A stretch of DNA of 64,000 nt, taken from the NCBI RefSeq assembly GCF_008056315.1, contig NZ_VRKQ01000012.1, positions 302 through 64,301 on the forward strand. The letters run 5' to 3'. The stretch comes from Seonamhaeicola maritimus (lineage in GTDB: Bacteria; Bacteroidota; Bacteroidia; Flavobacteriales; Flavobacteriaceae). The notes beneath the pieces are model-generated. The model was not told the DNA's origin and did no database searches. It saw only the letters and a list, made by a program, of their open reading frames with translations. The position numbers and the translations under genes are program-made. This document shows, piece by piece, positions 1 through 8,512 of the stretch (positions are counted from its first letter, which is position 1; each line of letters opens with the position of its first letter).

Positions 1-63
1 TCACACATTTTTCAATATTGATAATTTAAATTAGTTTTATACGTAAATTAAACGTTTGATTAA

Positions 64-147
64 CGTATAAAGATTAAGAAGACAGAAATATGCACAAAAT
101 GTGGTGCTGATTACCTACCAAAGAGAAGAGGTTATCTAAAGGATTGA
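64..147 (+). pseudogene. Fragment of a zinc-ribbon (CxxC) protein gene
   Basis: An open stretch without a start codon encodes a peptide containing CTKCGADYLPKRRG and stops at TGA 145-147. The CxxCG...PKRRG pattern is what I remember from small zinc-ribbon proteins of flavobacterial accessory DNA, where a second Cys pair normally follows. Here the frame ends before the second pair, so the gene is truncated and probably decayed. The 22-bp tandem repeats start immediately after it. The family assignment rests on memory of the motif only. Confidence 0.4.
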
Positions 148-320
148 ACTATTGCAAGCTTCAAAATGAAGTGTTGCAAGTTTCAAAATGAACCGTTGCT
201 AGTTTCAACTGAACTGTTGATTACTTCAAATTGAACTGATTTGAACTGTTGATTTTAAAATTTGAACTGTTGATCACTTCAAGTTGAACTGTTGATTACT
301 TCAAGTTGAACTGTTGATTT
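144..320. repeat. Degenerate 22-bp tandem repeat
   Basis: A word resembling TTGAACTGTTGATTACTTCA recurs with the GAACTGTTGA core (or a variant) starting at 146, 168, 190, 211, 233, 243, 264, 286 and 308. The spacing is 21 or 22 bp except for one 10-bp step at 233-243, which looks like a partial deletion. The rightmost copies are most alike and the left ones have drifted (for example GAAGTGTTGC at 168). A 22-bp period is not a multiple of three and the copies abut without spacers, so this is neither a protein repeat nor a CRISPR array. No function is visible. Confidence 0.8.
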
Positions 321-697
321 CACGTAGAACACGTTACTTCTGTAACGTATTTTGCCTTAAAACTCGTGACAACTGTAGCAGTAAAATAATAAAAATAAGT
401 TTGTAAAAAAGTAAAACATCACATTTCATTTTTCTTTATTTATATTGAAAATACTTTTTCAAATAAAACTAGTAATAACCCTGCCTCTCTAGTATTTAAC
501 ACTACCAAGTTTAACTGAAATTATTTACTTCAATGTTTTACTAGCAAACTGAAATTGTGTTTCTAAAGGAACTCCGAAATTATCTTTAAGTTCTTTTTTT
601 ATGTTTTTGAAAAATTTGGTGTCTGGAGGCATACTAAAGTTCCTCCAAAAATTGGGATTGTATCATACTGGACAAGATATTGTAACTGCAAATTTTA
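321..697. other. AT-rich intergenic DNA, no gene seen
   Basis: Apart from short open stretches I see no credible start, domain or RNA gene here. It lies between the tandem repeat and a frameshifted coding remnant, so the whole 1-880 stretch looks like decayed accessory DNA. Confidence 0.5.
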
Positions 698-876
698 GAG
701 GGCACTATTCTCTGGCTTAATAACAGCTTTAGCAATTACAGGCAAAAATTTTATGAAGACCATTTACCTAAAAAAAAGAAAGGACTCAAATACAAAACAT
801 ACTTGCGTTTCGTTTAGAAGTGAAAACTGAATGGGAAACCTTAGTTCTTAGAGATATACCCTCTGAGCAAAAATAA
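698..876 (+). pseudogene. Frameshifted coding remnant, unknown family
   Basis: Two overlapping frames together give a coherent, lysine-rich peptide. The first frame (from about 698) contains FYEDHLPKKKKGLKYKTYLR and meets a stop near 817. Shifting frame near 808 continues into LEVKTEWETLVLRDIPSEQK, ending at TAA 874-876. No start codon is available in frame. I do not recognise the family; an old transposon passenger or phage gene is possible. It ends four bases before the convergent T9SS gene. Confidence 0.3.
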
Positions 877-879
877 AAA

Positions 880-2715
880 TCATCTTTTAAGAGTAAAATG
901 AGCCTTGAATTTTTTTAAATTTCCATCTCTTGGCTCAATATATTCTAGAGTAAACCAATAGTCATCTGTAGGCATAGGCAGTCCATTGAAAGTTCCATCC
1001 CAACCTATAGAATTAGGGTTTAATTGTTTTAGTAATTTACCATAACGGTTGTAGATATAGACTTTAACTTGTGGTTGATTTTTTAAACCTGGAATATTCC
1101 AAGTGTCATGTATCCCATCATTATTTGGTGTAAAGTAAAGTGGATAATCCATGACTGTAATGGTAATTGTTGTTTGCCCACATCTCGAAGTATTTCTAAC
1201 TGTAATGGCATGTTCACCAATAGTCACATTTTTAAAAATAGAATCGTTTTGCCAAACCCCACCATCGAGACTAAATTCATGATCCTGTATACCAACGCCA
1301 GTTGCAGTTACTTCAATATTGTTTTCTTCAATAAAGGCATAAGTAACAACTTCTGCAGTAACATTAGGTGGTTCACTAACTTCTACATAAGTGAAAGCGA
1401 AGTTTGTACAACCTGTATTTCTGTTAGTGAATTCAACTTCATAATTACCTTCATCCACTGGGAGAATAAAGCTCTTAGTGTCAGAAGACAAAACTAACCC
1501 GTTTAAACGCCACAAGAAAGTGTATTCAGTTTCAGATAAATGAGTATCAATTACTAGAGGTGTTTGTATTTCTTCTGTACCATTAGTATTTATGCATAGA
1601 ATGTAGGAGTCATTTAATGTTGTTTCGGGTAATAAGTCTACTTCAATATCAAAATTTCCTACTGTAAAGCAGTGAGGTGAAGAAACCGAAATATTCTCAA
1701 TGCGAACAAAAAGCGTTTCTGTTTGTCGTTCGTTGGTGTATAATGATGGCAGTGAAGTTGCGGTTCCAGACATGGCATCTTCCTCACTCTTATAATAGGT
1801 CACTTCAAAATTAGAAGCATCATATCCGCTTAATAGTTGGGTCGTTTTTGCATCCAGATTAAACTGTGCGATACCATCATTGGCATTATAGTAATCGCAG
1901 ATGGTATATGAAACAATAGGGTTAGATAAATCCGCAGTTTCTACAAATATTATATTAAACTCATAGATTTCTATAATAACGCCCGATGCAGAAATAGCCT
2001 CTGCTTTATAAGTTCCAGCAGTATTAACGTTTAAAAAGGCAGAGGTTTGCCCCATCATGAGCGTAAAATTTCCAGAGCCGTCATCTCCATACCATTGGTA
2101 ATGGGTAGCTCCAGTAGTAGTGGCATCTAAAATTTCTGCAGTGCCTTGACAGCCTTGTTGGTCTATATCTACAGGATCTTCTACCAAAACACAATTAGTC
2201 GTTGCTGATCCTGCCGTTTGGGTTACAGTGATGAAACCTGGTAGTTCTGAATGATTGGTAATCATGAGTAAGTAGAATTCACCTGCAAGTGTGTTAGGGA
2301 TATTAACCAACTCTGTGAAATTAAGACTATAACTACAATCTATTATATTGGCTTTTATTAAATCTGAAGTACAAGGTAATACGGAATCACTAAAAGGTCC
2401 ATAAACGATAAAATCGACATCTAAATTAGGACTCTCCCCCAAGACTTTACTTTGGGCTAATTTGAGCTCTATATCCCCATCATTGGCAATTTGCAGATAA
2501 AACCAAGCTGGGTTTTTTTGAGCTCTAAGACATCCATATTCAGGACCAATTTCAGCAAAATTCCTCCCAGACGTATTGGGGTATGAAAATAATGTAGAGC
2601 CACATAAGGGTTCTGCATTAATACAAAATTTTTTGTTTCCATTTTGACCTTGTAAAACAGTATTATAACTTATTAACAGAATTAAAAGTAATATGATATG
2701 TCTTAATATAGTCAT
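880..2715 (-). CDS. T9SS type B sorting-domain surface protein
   Basis: A 611-residue secreted protein with an N-terminal signal peptide ending around residue 22 (LQGQNG). The middle is a beta-rich, cysteine-containing adhesin-like region, including an Ig/PKD-like stretch near residues 180-250. The last about 85 residues begin YFTPNNDGIHDTWNIPG and continue with a YNRYGKLL-type segment, the gliding-motility-associated (CHU_C-type) domain that routes proteins through the type IX system as type B cargo. The expected location is the cell surface or medium. It has no catalytic motif I recognise, and is not obviously part of the polysaccharide locus. It sits nine bases after a tiny upstream ORF on the same strand. 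Confidence 0.85.
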   Translation of the reverse strand: MTILRHIILLLILLISYNTVLQGQNGNKKFCINAEPLCGSTLFSYPNTSGRNFAEIGPEYGCLRAQKNPAWFYLQIANDGDIELKLAQSKVLGESPNLDVDFIVYGPFSDSVLPCTSDLIKANIIDCSYSLNFTELVNIPNTLAGEFYLLMITNHSELPGFITVTQTAGSATTNCVLVEDPVDIDQQGCQGTAEILDATTTGATHYQWYGDDGSGNFTLMMGQTSAFLNVNTAGTYKAEAISASGVIIEIYEFNIIFVETADLSNPIVSYTICDYYNANDGIAQFNLDAKTTQLLSGYDASNFEVTYYKSEEDAMSGTATSLPSLYTNERQTETLFVRIENISVSSPHCFTVGNFDIEVDLLPETTLNDSYILCINTNGTEEIQTPLVIDTHLSETEYTFLWRLNGLVLSSDTKSFILPVDEGNYEVEFTNRNTGCTNFAFTYVEVSEPPNVTAEVVTYAFIEENNIEVTATGVGIQDHEFSLDGGVWQNDSIFKNVTIGEHAITVRNTSRCGQTTITITVMDYPLYFTPNNDGIHDTWNIPGLKNQPQVKVYIYNRYGKLLKQLNPNSIGWDGTFNGLPMPTDDYWFTLEYIEPRDGNLKKFKAHFTLKR

Positions 2716-2723
2716 AAAGCTCT

Positions 2724-2918
2724 TTAAGATGATTTTTTAAGATCAGTAAAAGGAGTTTTCAGTTTAAAGTCGCTTTTAACTTTAAAAGATTTGACTTTGT
2801 TCTGTTCTGTTCTTTGCTTTTTATTTGACTTTGAATAGTTTGCAGACTTATTACAACTGAATTTTAATAATAATAGATTAATTAGAATTAAAGTAGAAAC
2901 GATAATAATAAGGAACAT
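2724..2918 (-). CDS. Small membrane-anchored hypothetical protein
   Basis: A 64-residue ORF with a hydrophobic N-terminus (residues 1-21, Ile/Leu-rich) followed by a very basic, Ser/Lys-rich tail. It could be a single-pass membrane peptide. It ends nine bases before the T9SS type B gene on the same strand, which is the main support for it being real. I recognise no family; a chance ORF in AT-rich leader DNA remains possible. Confidence 0.35.
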   Translation of the reverse strand: MFLIIIVSTLILINLLLLKFSCNKSANYSKSNKKQRTEQNKVKSFKVKSDFKLKTPFTDLKKSS

Positions 2919-3131
2919 TGGAATTGCTTTTAATTGGAGAAATTTCCTTTTTGAATTGAGAACGATTATGAAAATTCTCTTTTAATATTCAAGAAGCGAA
3001 TTAAAAATTATTATTTTAAGTTAGTTAAAATCGATAACGTGAGACCACTAAGCTTACTTGTACTAATCAGAAATAAGCTAAATATCAAAGATCTACCTAT
3101 AAAAGACTGAATTGCTATAAATTATTAAATG

Positions 3132-3166
3132 TAATATCCTGCCTGAGAGTAACAAGCAGGATATTA
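3132..3166 (-). terminator. Hairpin downstream of the CBM-T9SS gene
   Basis: TAATATCCTGC (3132-3142) pairs perfectly with GCAGGATATTA (3156-3166) across a 13-nt loop. It lies about 50 bp beyond the stop of the gene at 3216-4457. The T-run on the minus strand is weak, so it is a probable rather than textbook terminator. The rest of 2919-3215 shows no other feature. Confidence 0.55.
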
Positions 3167-3215
3167 TCTCCATCACTAATTCTTTTCAGTATTTATAAGA
3201 TTTCAAATGTTAGCC

Positions 3216-4457
3216 TTATCTAGAAATAACTAATTTCTTAGTACCTATATTTTTATTTTCATCTTCTAATTTAACAACATAAACACCTGTGTTTAAATTA
3301 GAAATATTTACTTTACTATCAATAATTTTGTTGGACTGAAATACTTGCTTTCCTGTAATGTCGAAAACACTAATTCTTGTAACTGCTACGTTAGAGCCTT
3401 TAAAGCTAACAACATTTTGAGCAGGATTTGGATATAGCTTGAATAAATTATTTTTAACAAGCCTATTTTTAGAACCTAATGTATAGTCTAAAGTTCCAGA
3501 AACGTTATCTATAGCCACCTTATTTCCAGATTCTCCCAATAATGTTCTTATTCTAATTTGAATTTTATTGAATGGTTGTGTTAATGCTTTAGTAAGAGTA
3601 ATGTTTTCCCATGTGCTAGCAGATGAAACTTTCTCCTTACCAGAAAAAAGGCTTTCCACCAAAACTCCTGAAGCATCATAAGTTCTTACTACCATTTGGA
3701 AATCTATGTTAGCGTTAGTTGCAAAAGCATCTAAAGTCACATCTACATTTGTAGCTGCAGATATTGTTTTTCCAAAATCATAAATATCATTTTCAAGGTA
3801 GTTATTATTACTTGATTGATTCTGTGTATAATCAATTTGCGCCACATTTGTAAAGTTTGTTGTTGCGTCTAAAATTACACCAGCGGTAATATCTGGACCT
3901 TCAACCAGCCAATTAGTTAAATCACCCGTTTCAAAATCTGGGTTAGTTACGAATGAGTTTTCTGTAAATGTTTGTAAAAATTCTACATCATCAATTTTAT
4001 AAGTAGAATTTGCTGTTTTACCTATTATTCTAATATTCATATTAGTGGTCTCAATACCAGTTAAAATTGTTGTGTATTCTTCCCAATCAGTAGTAGTTAA
4101 GGTATATGTAGAACCAGAAGCCGTATTACCACCTGCATTTCCACTTTGAAATCTAGCCCCTTGAATTTGAGTTCCAATAGCACCTTTAACCATAAATTTT
4201 AACACATAATTACCCGCTACAGTTGGCGCTTCATTATTAGTTTGTGCTCTGTAGGTAGTACCAGCTCCTGTAGTTAGTACTAGAGCTCCTGCTGCTGCAG
4301 ACCCTTCTACTGCGTCATAAGTAATTATTGAATTGTCGGAAGTATTGCCAATTTGTCCTTTCCATTCACTTATATCAGTATCAAATGTTCCGTTAGTAAT
4401 GACTTGTGTTACTCCAATAAAAGGAACAAATAGTAACAATAATGTAATTCTTTTCAT
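3216..4457 (-). CDS. Secreted carbohydrate-binding-like protein with T9SS type A domain
   Basis: A 413-residue protein with a signal peptide (cleavage near residue 18), then two jelly-roll modules resembling CBM4/9-type domains (about 20-160 and 168-325; each opens with a NGTFDTD or NPDFETGD type sequence). It ends in a type A sorting domain (about 340-413, KLYPNPAQN ... GVYVVKLEDENKN). No hydrolase motif is seen, so it is likely a surface glycan-binding protein of the locus. It forms its own transcription unit: the 21-bp-period operator and a perfect -7 box lie upstream and a hairpin follows. The CBM family is inferred from fold-like sequence features. Confidence 0.8.
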   Translation of the reverse strand: MKRITLLLLFVPFIGVTQVITNGTFDTDISEWKGQIGNTSDNSIITYDAVEGSAAAGALVLTTGAGTTYRAQTNNEAPTVAGNYVLKFMVKGAIGTQIQGARFQSGNAGGNTASGSTYTLTTTDWEEYTTILTGIETTNMNIRIIGKTANSTYKIDDVEFLQTFTENSFVTNPDFETGDLTNWLVEGPDITAGVILDATTNFTNVAQIDYTQNQSSNNNYLENDIYDFGKTISAATNVDVTLDAFATNANIDFQMVVRTYDASGVLVESLFSGKEKVSSASTWENITLTKALTQPFNKIQIRIRTLLGESGNKVAIDNVSGTLDYTLGSKNRLVKNNLFKLYPNPAQNVVSFKGSNVAVTRISVFDITGKQVFQSNKIIDSKVNISNLNTGVYVVKLEDENKNIGTKKLVISR

Positions 4458-4559
4458 GATTTTGTGATTTAATTAGTATTAGTTATTTAGCAAAAGCACT
4501 AGTAGCAATAATTAAGGTGAGATTTGGGAGAGTTATAACAATAGCTTAATTGTACATTC

Positions 4560-4624
4560 CAAAACTAGTTTAACCCACTTTATTTAAGGTTTGAAAAGAG
4601 GGTAAATGGGTTCAAAAATCGTCA
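4560..4624 (-). promoter_or_regulatory. Predicted HTCS operator and -7 box for the CBM-T9SS gene
   Basis: On the plus strand, 15-bp elements start at 4589 (GTTTGAAAAGAGGGT) and 4610 (GTTCAAAAATCGTCA), exactly 21 bp apart. By hand count they match GTTTAATAATTGTCA at 8 and 12 of 15 positions. The minus strand carries TAGTTTTG at 4567-4560, a perfect TAnnTTTG -7 box, 22 bp from the near element. The same layout precedes three other units of the left module. Confidence 0.55.
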
Positions 4625-4985
4625 AACATTCTTGCTCTATTAGGTGAAATGCATGGATATGTCGACAAAGCACACAATGAACTAAAAAACAATGTGTTAG
4701 GATTTATTTTAGTTGATTACTGTGTTATTTTTTTAATGTTTTTATTTCTTATATTAAATATAAAAGAGGTTATACAAAACATATTACTAGTGAGCCTGAA
4801 TTTAAATTGTGTTCTATCTCATTTCCCAAAGTTTATTTAGCGATACTCCAGTTAGTCTGACGGCATTACGATTAAAGTATCTAATTCTCAAGAAATTACT
4901 CGTAGCTCATACTTCACTTTCTAAAAAAAGAACGAATTCTTTTTATTAATCGAACTTAGGTTAAAAAGTAAATAGGTTTTTAAAA
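4625..4985. other. Intergenic region upstream of the CBM-T9SS operator
   Basis: It lies between the operator of the gene at 3216-4457 and the terminator of the 5056-8310 unit. A 63-codon plus-strand ORF at 4649-4840 exists but has no recognisable domain or context. I see no other gene or RNA here. Confidence 0.5.
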
Positions 4986-5024
4986 CAAAAAAAGGTCAGA
5001 TTCTTGTTAAAAGAATCTGACCTT
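4986..5024 (-). terminator. Rho-independent terminator of the GH5 unit
   Basis: AAGGTCAGATTCTT (4992-5005) and AAGAATCTGACCTT (5011-5024) form a perfect 14-bp stem with a 5-nt loop. The minus strand runs into an eight-base T tract (complement of 4986-4993). It lies about 30 bp after the stop of the 5056-6504 gene and closes the 8310-5056 transcription unit. Confidence 0.85.
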
Positions 5025-5055
5025 AATAGAATAAGTCCCTTTATAAAGTAGACTA

Positions 5056-6504
5056 CTATTTTATAATGAGTTTTTTAATACCTTTACTTTGGTTGGCATC
5101 TTCAACTTGCAATAAATATAAACCGCTTTTTAATGCGCTTACATTTAATGCGTTATTAGATAACTTGCTAGAAGTTAACACTTGTTTACCTGTAATATCA
5201 AAAACAGATACTTTAGATATCCTTTGTGCACTTTCTAAATACACCGTCTTGCTAGCAGGGTTAGGGTACATAACAAAATCTACTTTGTTGAAGTCTTTTG
5301 CGCTTAAGGATGCATCATAATAAAATTCAATAAAGTCTATTATTATATTCCCTGGCTGTGCATTTAAATTAGTTGCAGTACCTGTACCATCATCTTTCTT
5401 AACCTGTAACTCAAGTTCGGCAGGATAATCCAAAAAACCACTTGCAGATGATAAATCTACTATTGCCGTTCCAGAAGCACCTCCTGTTAGCATAAACTCT
5501 GTAGCTGGTACATAATTTTGATCTCCATTAGAACCAAGAACTCTTACTCTAATAACATCATTTACTGAATTATTTGTGTAACCAATTTTTGCAGCGTTTA
5601 ATGTCCAAGAATCTGGAGCTATTGTACAACCTCCATAAATAATTTTAGGTGTTACAACTGTAGTCCATGTCCAAGTTAGATCATCAGTTCCCACACTAAC
5701 AGTTGAATCACCATTAGAAGGAGTCCAAAGAGTTAATTCAGCATCAGTATCGTAATTTGTATCTCCTGGACTTGGAGCTGTAAATAAAGCTTTAATTTCA
5801 GTATCGGCTGTACCAACTGTATATGTATATGGGTTTGTAGAAATTCCAAATGTATTACCATCAATTTCCCATTGATCAAAAGTGAAACCACAAGCAGTAT
5901 TAGGAGTCGCAGTTACTTCAACGTCTGTTCCCATTGGATAACAAGGCAGCACTGTGGCAATTGCCGCAGTTCCGCCACCATCATCAGATACTACAACAGC
6001 ATAACCTACACAAGCTTCTTTAACAATGGTCACATCATCAATATAGTATATTGCTCCATCCGTTTTTATTTTAGGCTGAAATGAAGCATTTGCAAGACTT
6101 CCATCTAAAAAATAAGTGTATGAAATACTAGTCCAATCATTGTTTCCGTCCGCCCCAGTTTCAGTACCATTAACATCATCATCTTGAAAATCATTAACAC
6201 CTCCATAGTTATATTGTGTTCTAATTTGCTGTCCAGGTGCAGCTCCTCTAATTTTATACGTTACTGTATAATCACCAGCACCGTCAAGAGCAAAAGTAAC
6301 TTTTCCTATTTTATTAATAGCTCCAGTTAACGATAAAGATCCTGTTGCAGTAAAATAATTTGTTGCATCATACCCCACTGTAGCACCGGAGCCAGCAGTA
6401 AAACCATTCTCATCACTATCAAAAGTATGAGTTGACACAGTTGTTTGCCCAACACCTAGTAATGGTAAGATTGCAAATAAAAAGATTAGTGTAATTTTTT
6501 TCAT
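5056..6504 (-). CDS. Secreted multidomain carbohydrate-binding-like protein, T9SS type A
   Basis: A 482-residue protein. The signal peptide ends near residue 19 (LLGVGQTT). A jelly-roll CBM-like module follows (about 22-165). Next comes a short beta repeat (about 165-245, with VEVTATPN ... FDQWEIDG) resembling the bacterial divergent repeat of surface proteins. A second beta-sandwich module (about 250-400) precedes a type A sorting domain (about 408-482, MYPNPASKTVYLES ... SGLYLLQVED). There are no catalytic residues I can assign. It is last in the unit that starts with the small Spy-like gene, 11 bp after GH5, so it is probably a surface binding partner of that enzyme. Confidence 0.8.
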   Translation of the reverse strand: MKKITLIFLFAILPLLGVGQTTVSTHTFDSDENGFTAGSGATVGYDATNYFTATGSLSLTGAINKIGKVTFALDGAGDYTVTYKIRGAAPGQQIRTQYNYGGVNDFQDDDVNGTETGADGNNDWTSISYTYFLDGSLANASFQPKIKTDGAIYYIDDVTIVKEACVGYAVVVSDDGGGTAAIATVLPCYPMGTDVEVTATPNTACGFTFDQWEIDGNTFGISTNPYTYTVGTADTEIKALFTAPSPGDTNYDTDAELTLWTPSNGDSTVSVGTDDLTWTWTTVVTPKIIYGGCTIAPDSWTLNAAKIGYTNNSVNDVIRVRVLGSNGDQNYVPATEFMLTGGASGTAIVDLSSASGFLDYPAELELQVKKDDGTGTATNLNAQPGNIIIDFIEFYYDASLSAKDFNKVDFVMYPNPASKTVYLESAQRISKVSVFDITGKQVLTSSKLSNNALNVSALKSGLYLLQVEDANQSKGIKKLIIK

Positions 6505-6515
6505 GATTTATGTAT

Positions 6516-7946
6516 TTAGTTGTTAATTAATATTTTATGATTTGAATAACTGCCATTTTTATAAATAGCATTAAGTATATACATTCCATTGTTAATATTA
6601 GGAAGTGTTATTTTTGAACTGTTTTTAGTATAATTAAGTGGGATTAATCTGCCGTTAATATCATAAAGTTGAAGATGGTCAATTATGAGTTGAGTTTCAA
6701 GTACAATATATTTTGATGCAGGGTTAGGAGATACATTAATAGTTTCTTTTTTTTTAAAATCAGTAGTGTTTAGTGTAGTCCCTAGGAGGGCGTTTTTAAC
6801 ATCTTCAACCCAACTTCTATCACTAACTTTATAAATAGTTTTATTAGCCTTATCTCCAGCATCCCAAGCTGTAAAGGCAAAACCCAAATCGATTGCTTTT
6901 TCTGCTAAGTATCTGTGAAACTCAACCCGTGAGGTATTTTCTGGACCACCAAAAGAACCATAAGTTTGAGTTACATAATTATAACCACCCTCGTTATCTG
7001 CTCCAAACTCACCTAAAAAAACTGGAATATTATTATTGTTTTGAGACCACGTTTTTACGGCTCCAAAATTGGTGTCAATCTCCACTTTATCAGCATTAGT
7101 TCCCCAGTCAAAATCATTGTCGTTTTCTCCAGATGATGCTGTGAATGCTCTAGGCCAGTAATAATGAAATGTTGCTATTAAATTATCGTCACTACTTAAA
7201 ACAGAGTTCCCAATTTGTAATGGTGCTTCATAGGAATTTTTACCCCCTCCAGTGATTATGATGTTTCTATCTGTATTATTGCTTGCAGAATTTCGGATGA
7301 TTGAAATGATATCAGAATTTAAAGTATCCATCTCATCATCAGTTAACCAAAAATAGGGTTCGTTAATAACTTCAAAAATCAAATTGTATGAATAATTTTT
7401 AAAACGGTTTGCAATAGCTGTCCAGATGGCTCTAAATTTATCATTATCCGCAGCACGTTTAGCTGATGTTGGATGCGTATAATAAGTAGCCCATTTGTCT
7501 TTTGGGCTAAACGTATATAGAAATTCACTTTTTACAGTTGAACCATGAAAATCAAGAATGGTTATTAAATTATGGTTTAGAGACCAGGTAACAACTTGTT
7601 CAATACGATCTAAATATGATGAACTTACAATGTAATTTGAAGGATTTCCTGTATAATTAGCCACAGTTCCTGCGCTTTTTGAATATCCCGATGTGTCACC
7701 TGTAGTTCGTGTTCCAAAAAAATCTATTGGAATACGCGCTGTTTTAAAACCAGCGTTTGAAACATCTTCAAAATAAGTCTCAGTAAATGCTGGTGCCCAA
7801 TTACCTTCTGCTGGAGCACTTAAAACATTTCCTAAATTAATGCCCCTATTCATGTTAGTAATCATTTGTTGTGGTGTAATTTGTGACACACCATAAAATG
7901 ACATTATTAAAAAGAGTATTAATAAAGGAAGTTTTAAATGTTTCAT
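6516..7946 (-). CDS. GH5 family endo-glycanase with T9SS type A domain
   Basis: A 476-residue secreted TIM-barrel glycosidase. The signal peptide ends near residue 21. Conserved GH5 elements are visible: NRGINLGN (33-40), TARIPIDFF (69-77), LDFHG (131-135), the acid/base in FEVINEP (Glu196), FHYYWPRAF (260-268) and the nucleophile in FLGEFG (Glu313). A sorting domain (about 405-476, VSPNPASKYIVLET) follows, so it should be displayed on the surface. GH5 enzymes cleave beta-linked glucans, mannans or xylans; the subfamily and substrate cannot be fixed from motifs. It lies 19 bp after the small Spy-like gene. Confidence 0.9.
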   Translation of the reverse strand: MKHLKLPLLILFLIMSFYGVSQITPQQMITNMNRGINLGNVLSAPAEGNWAPAFTETYFEDVSNAGFKTARIPIDFFGTRTTGDTSGYSKSAGTVANYTGNPSNYIVSSSYLDRIEQVVTWSLNHNLITILDFHGSTVKSEFLYTFSPKDKWATYYTHPTSAKRAADNDKFRAIWTAIANRFKNYSYNLIFEVINEPYFWLTDDEMDTLNSDIISIIRNSASNNTDRNIIITGGGKNSYEAPLQIGNSVLSSDDNLIATFHYYWPRAFTASSGENDNDFDWGTNADKVEIDTNFGAVKTWSQNNNNIPVFLGEFGADNEGGYNYVTQTYGSFGGPENTSRVEFHRYLAEKAIDLGFAFTAWDAGDKANKTIYKVSDRSWVEDVKNALLGTTLNTTDFKKKETINVSPNPASKYIVLETQLIIDHLQLYDINGRLIPLNYTKNSSKITLPNINNGMYILNAIYKNGSYSNHKILINN

Positions 7947-7965
7947 GATATGCTATTAATCAATT

Positions 7966-8310
7966 CTATTGCTTACTTTTTTCTTTGGCTGCTTTACGAG
8001 CTTTCATTTGCTCTTTTGTTAAAACTTCTTGAAATATCTTTTTGAAGTATTTTTTATTTATCACTTTATTTGCTTCTTTGTCTGCACCATCTTTTTTTGC
8101 CTGCCTTAACTCTATTAAGCGTTCTATGTGAATAGTATAGATTTGTGTTTTTTGTTCATCTGATAATGCTTGAGATATATCTCCTGCAATTATTTCAGTA
8201 TTTAATGCTTCTACTTTTTCATTTGCCGTTTCTTTCATTTTATCCGTTTGGGCAAATCCAGAAATTGAAACTCCAACAAAAAGAGTGATTGCTAATATTG
8301 TTTTTTTCAT
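7966..8310 (-). CDS. Small periplasmic Spy/LTXXQ-like helical protein
   Basis: A 114-residue protein with a clear signal peptide (cleavage near residue 20, GFAQT) and a charged, all-helical remainder rich in Lys, Glu and Gln. The segment LSDEQKTQIYTIHIERLIELR and the end LTKEQMKARKAAKEKSK resemble the LTxxQ repeats of Spy/CpxP-type periplasmic proteins. Its place as first gene of the GH5 unit, directly behind an HTCS-type operator, is curious: a periplasmic chaperone or stress protein co-expressed with secreted cargo is one reading. The function is inferred only. Confidence 0.7.
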   Translation of the reverse strand: MKKTILAITLFVGVSISGFAQTDKMKETANEKVEALNTEIIAGDISQALSDEQKTQIYTIHIERLIELRQAKKDGADKEANKVINKKYFKKIFQEVLTKEQMKARKAAKEKSKQ

Positions 8311-8366
8311 TATAAATTAGTTTAATTTAATTAATAGAGCGAAACATTTATGTGTTTCTGAAGTGT

Positions 8367-8430
8367 AAAATTCTATAATTTAATCTAAAAGAAGGTTTGA
8401 TAATTGTCCGATAGAGTTTAATTATCGCAA
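8367..8430 (-). promoter_or_regulatory. Predicted HTCS operator for the Spy-GH5 unit
   Basis: Direct repeat of the 15-bp element at 8395 (GTTTGATAATTGTCC, 13 of 15 to the consensus by hand count) and 8416 (GTTTAATTATCGCAA, 11 of 15), 21 bp apart. The -7 box is poor (TAGAATTT on the minus strand, 8375-8368) but sits at the expected distance. It lies about 60 bp before the start of the 114-residue gene. The remainder of 8311-8512 shows nothing else I can name. Confidence 0.5.
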
Positions 8431-8512
8431 ATATGAAGCCGTTAAAGAGAAAATAGATAATTTCATAAACTTAACTCATTAAAAATGACAACATACAAAC
8501 GAATAGAAAAGA

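Noticed and set aside
144-320. CRISPR array
   Set aside because: The repeats abut with no unique spacers and are degenerate; no cas gene is nearby.
1108-1497. 129-codon plus-strand ORF
   Set aside because: Lies wholly inside the T9SS type B gene on the other strand, Cys/Ile-rich without a recognisable fold; an antisense shadow.
4649-4840. 63-codon plus-strand ORF as a gene
   Set aside because: Low-complexity hydrophobic peptide, no domain and no partner gene; its upstream edge overlaps the operator/promoter region of the divergent gene. Probably chance.
8439-8447. CCGTTAAAG as a further site for the 55690 regulator
   Set aside because: A single nonamer is expected about once by chance in AT-rich DNA of this length, and it lacks the tandem arrangement.
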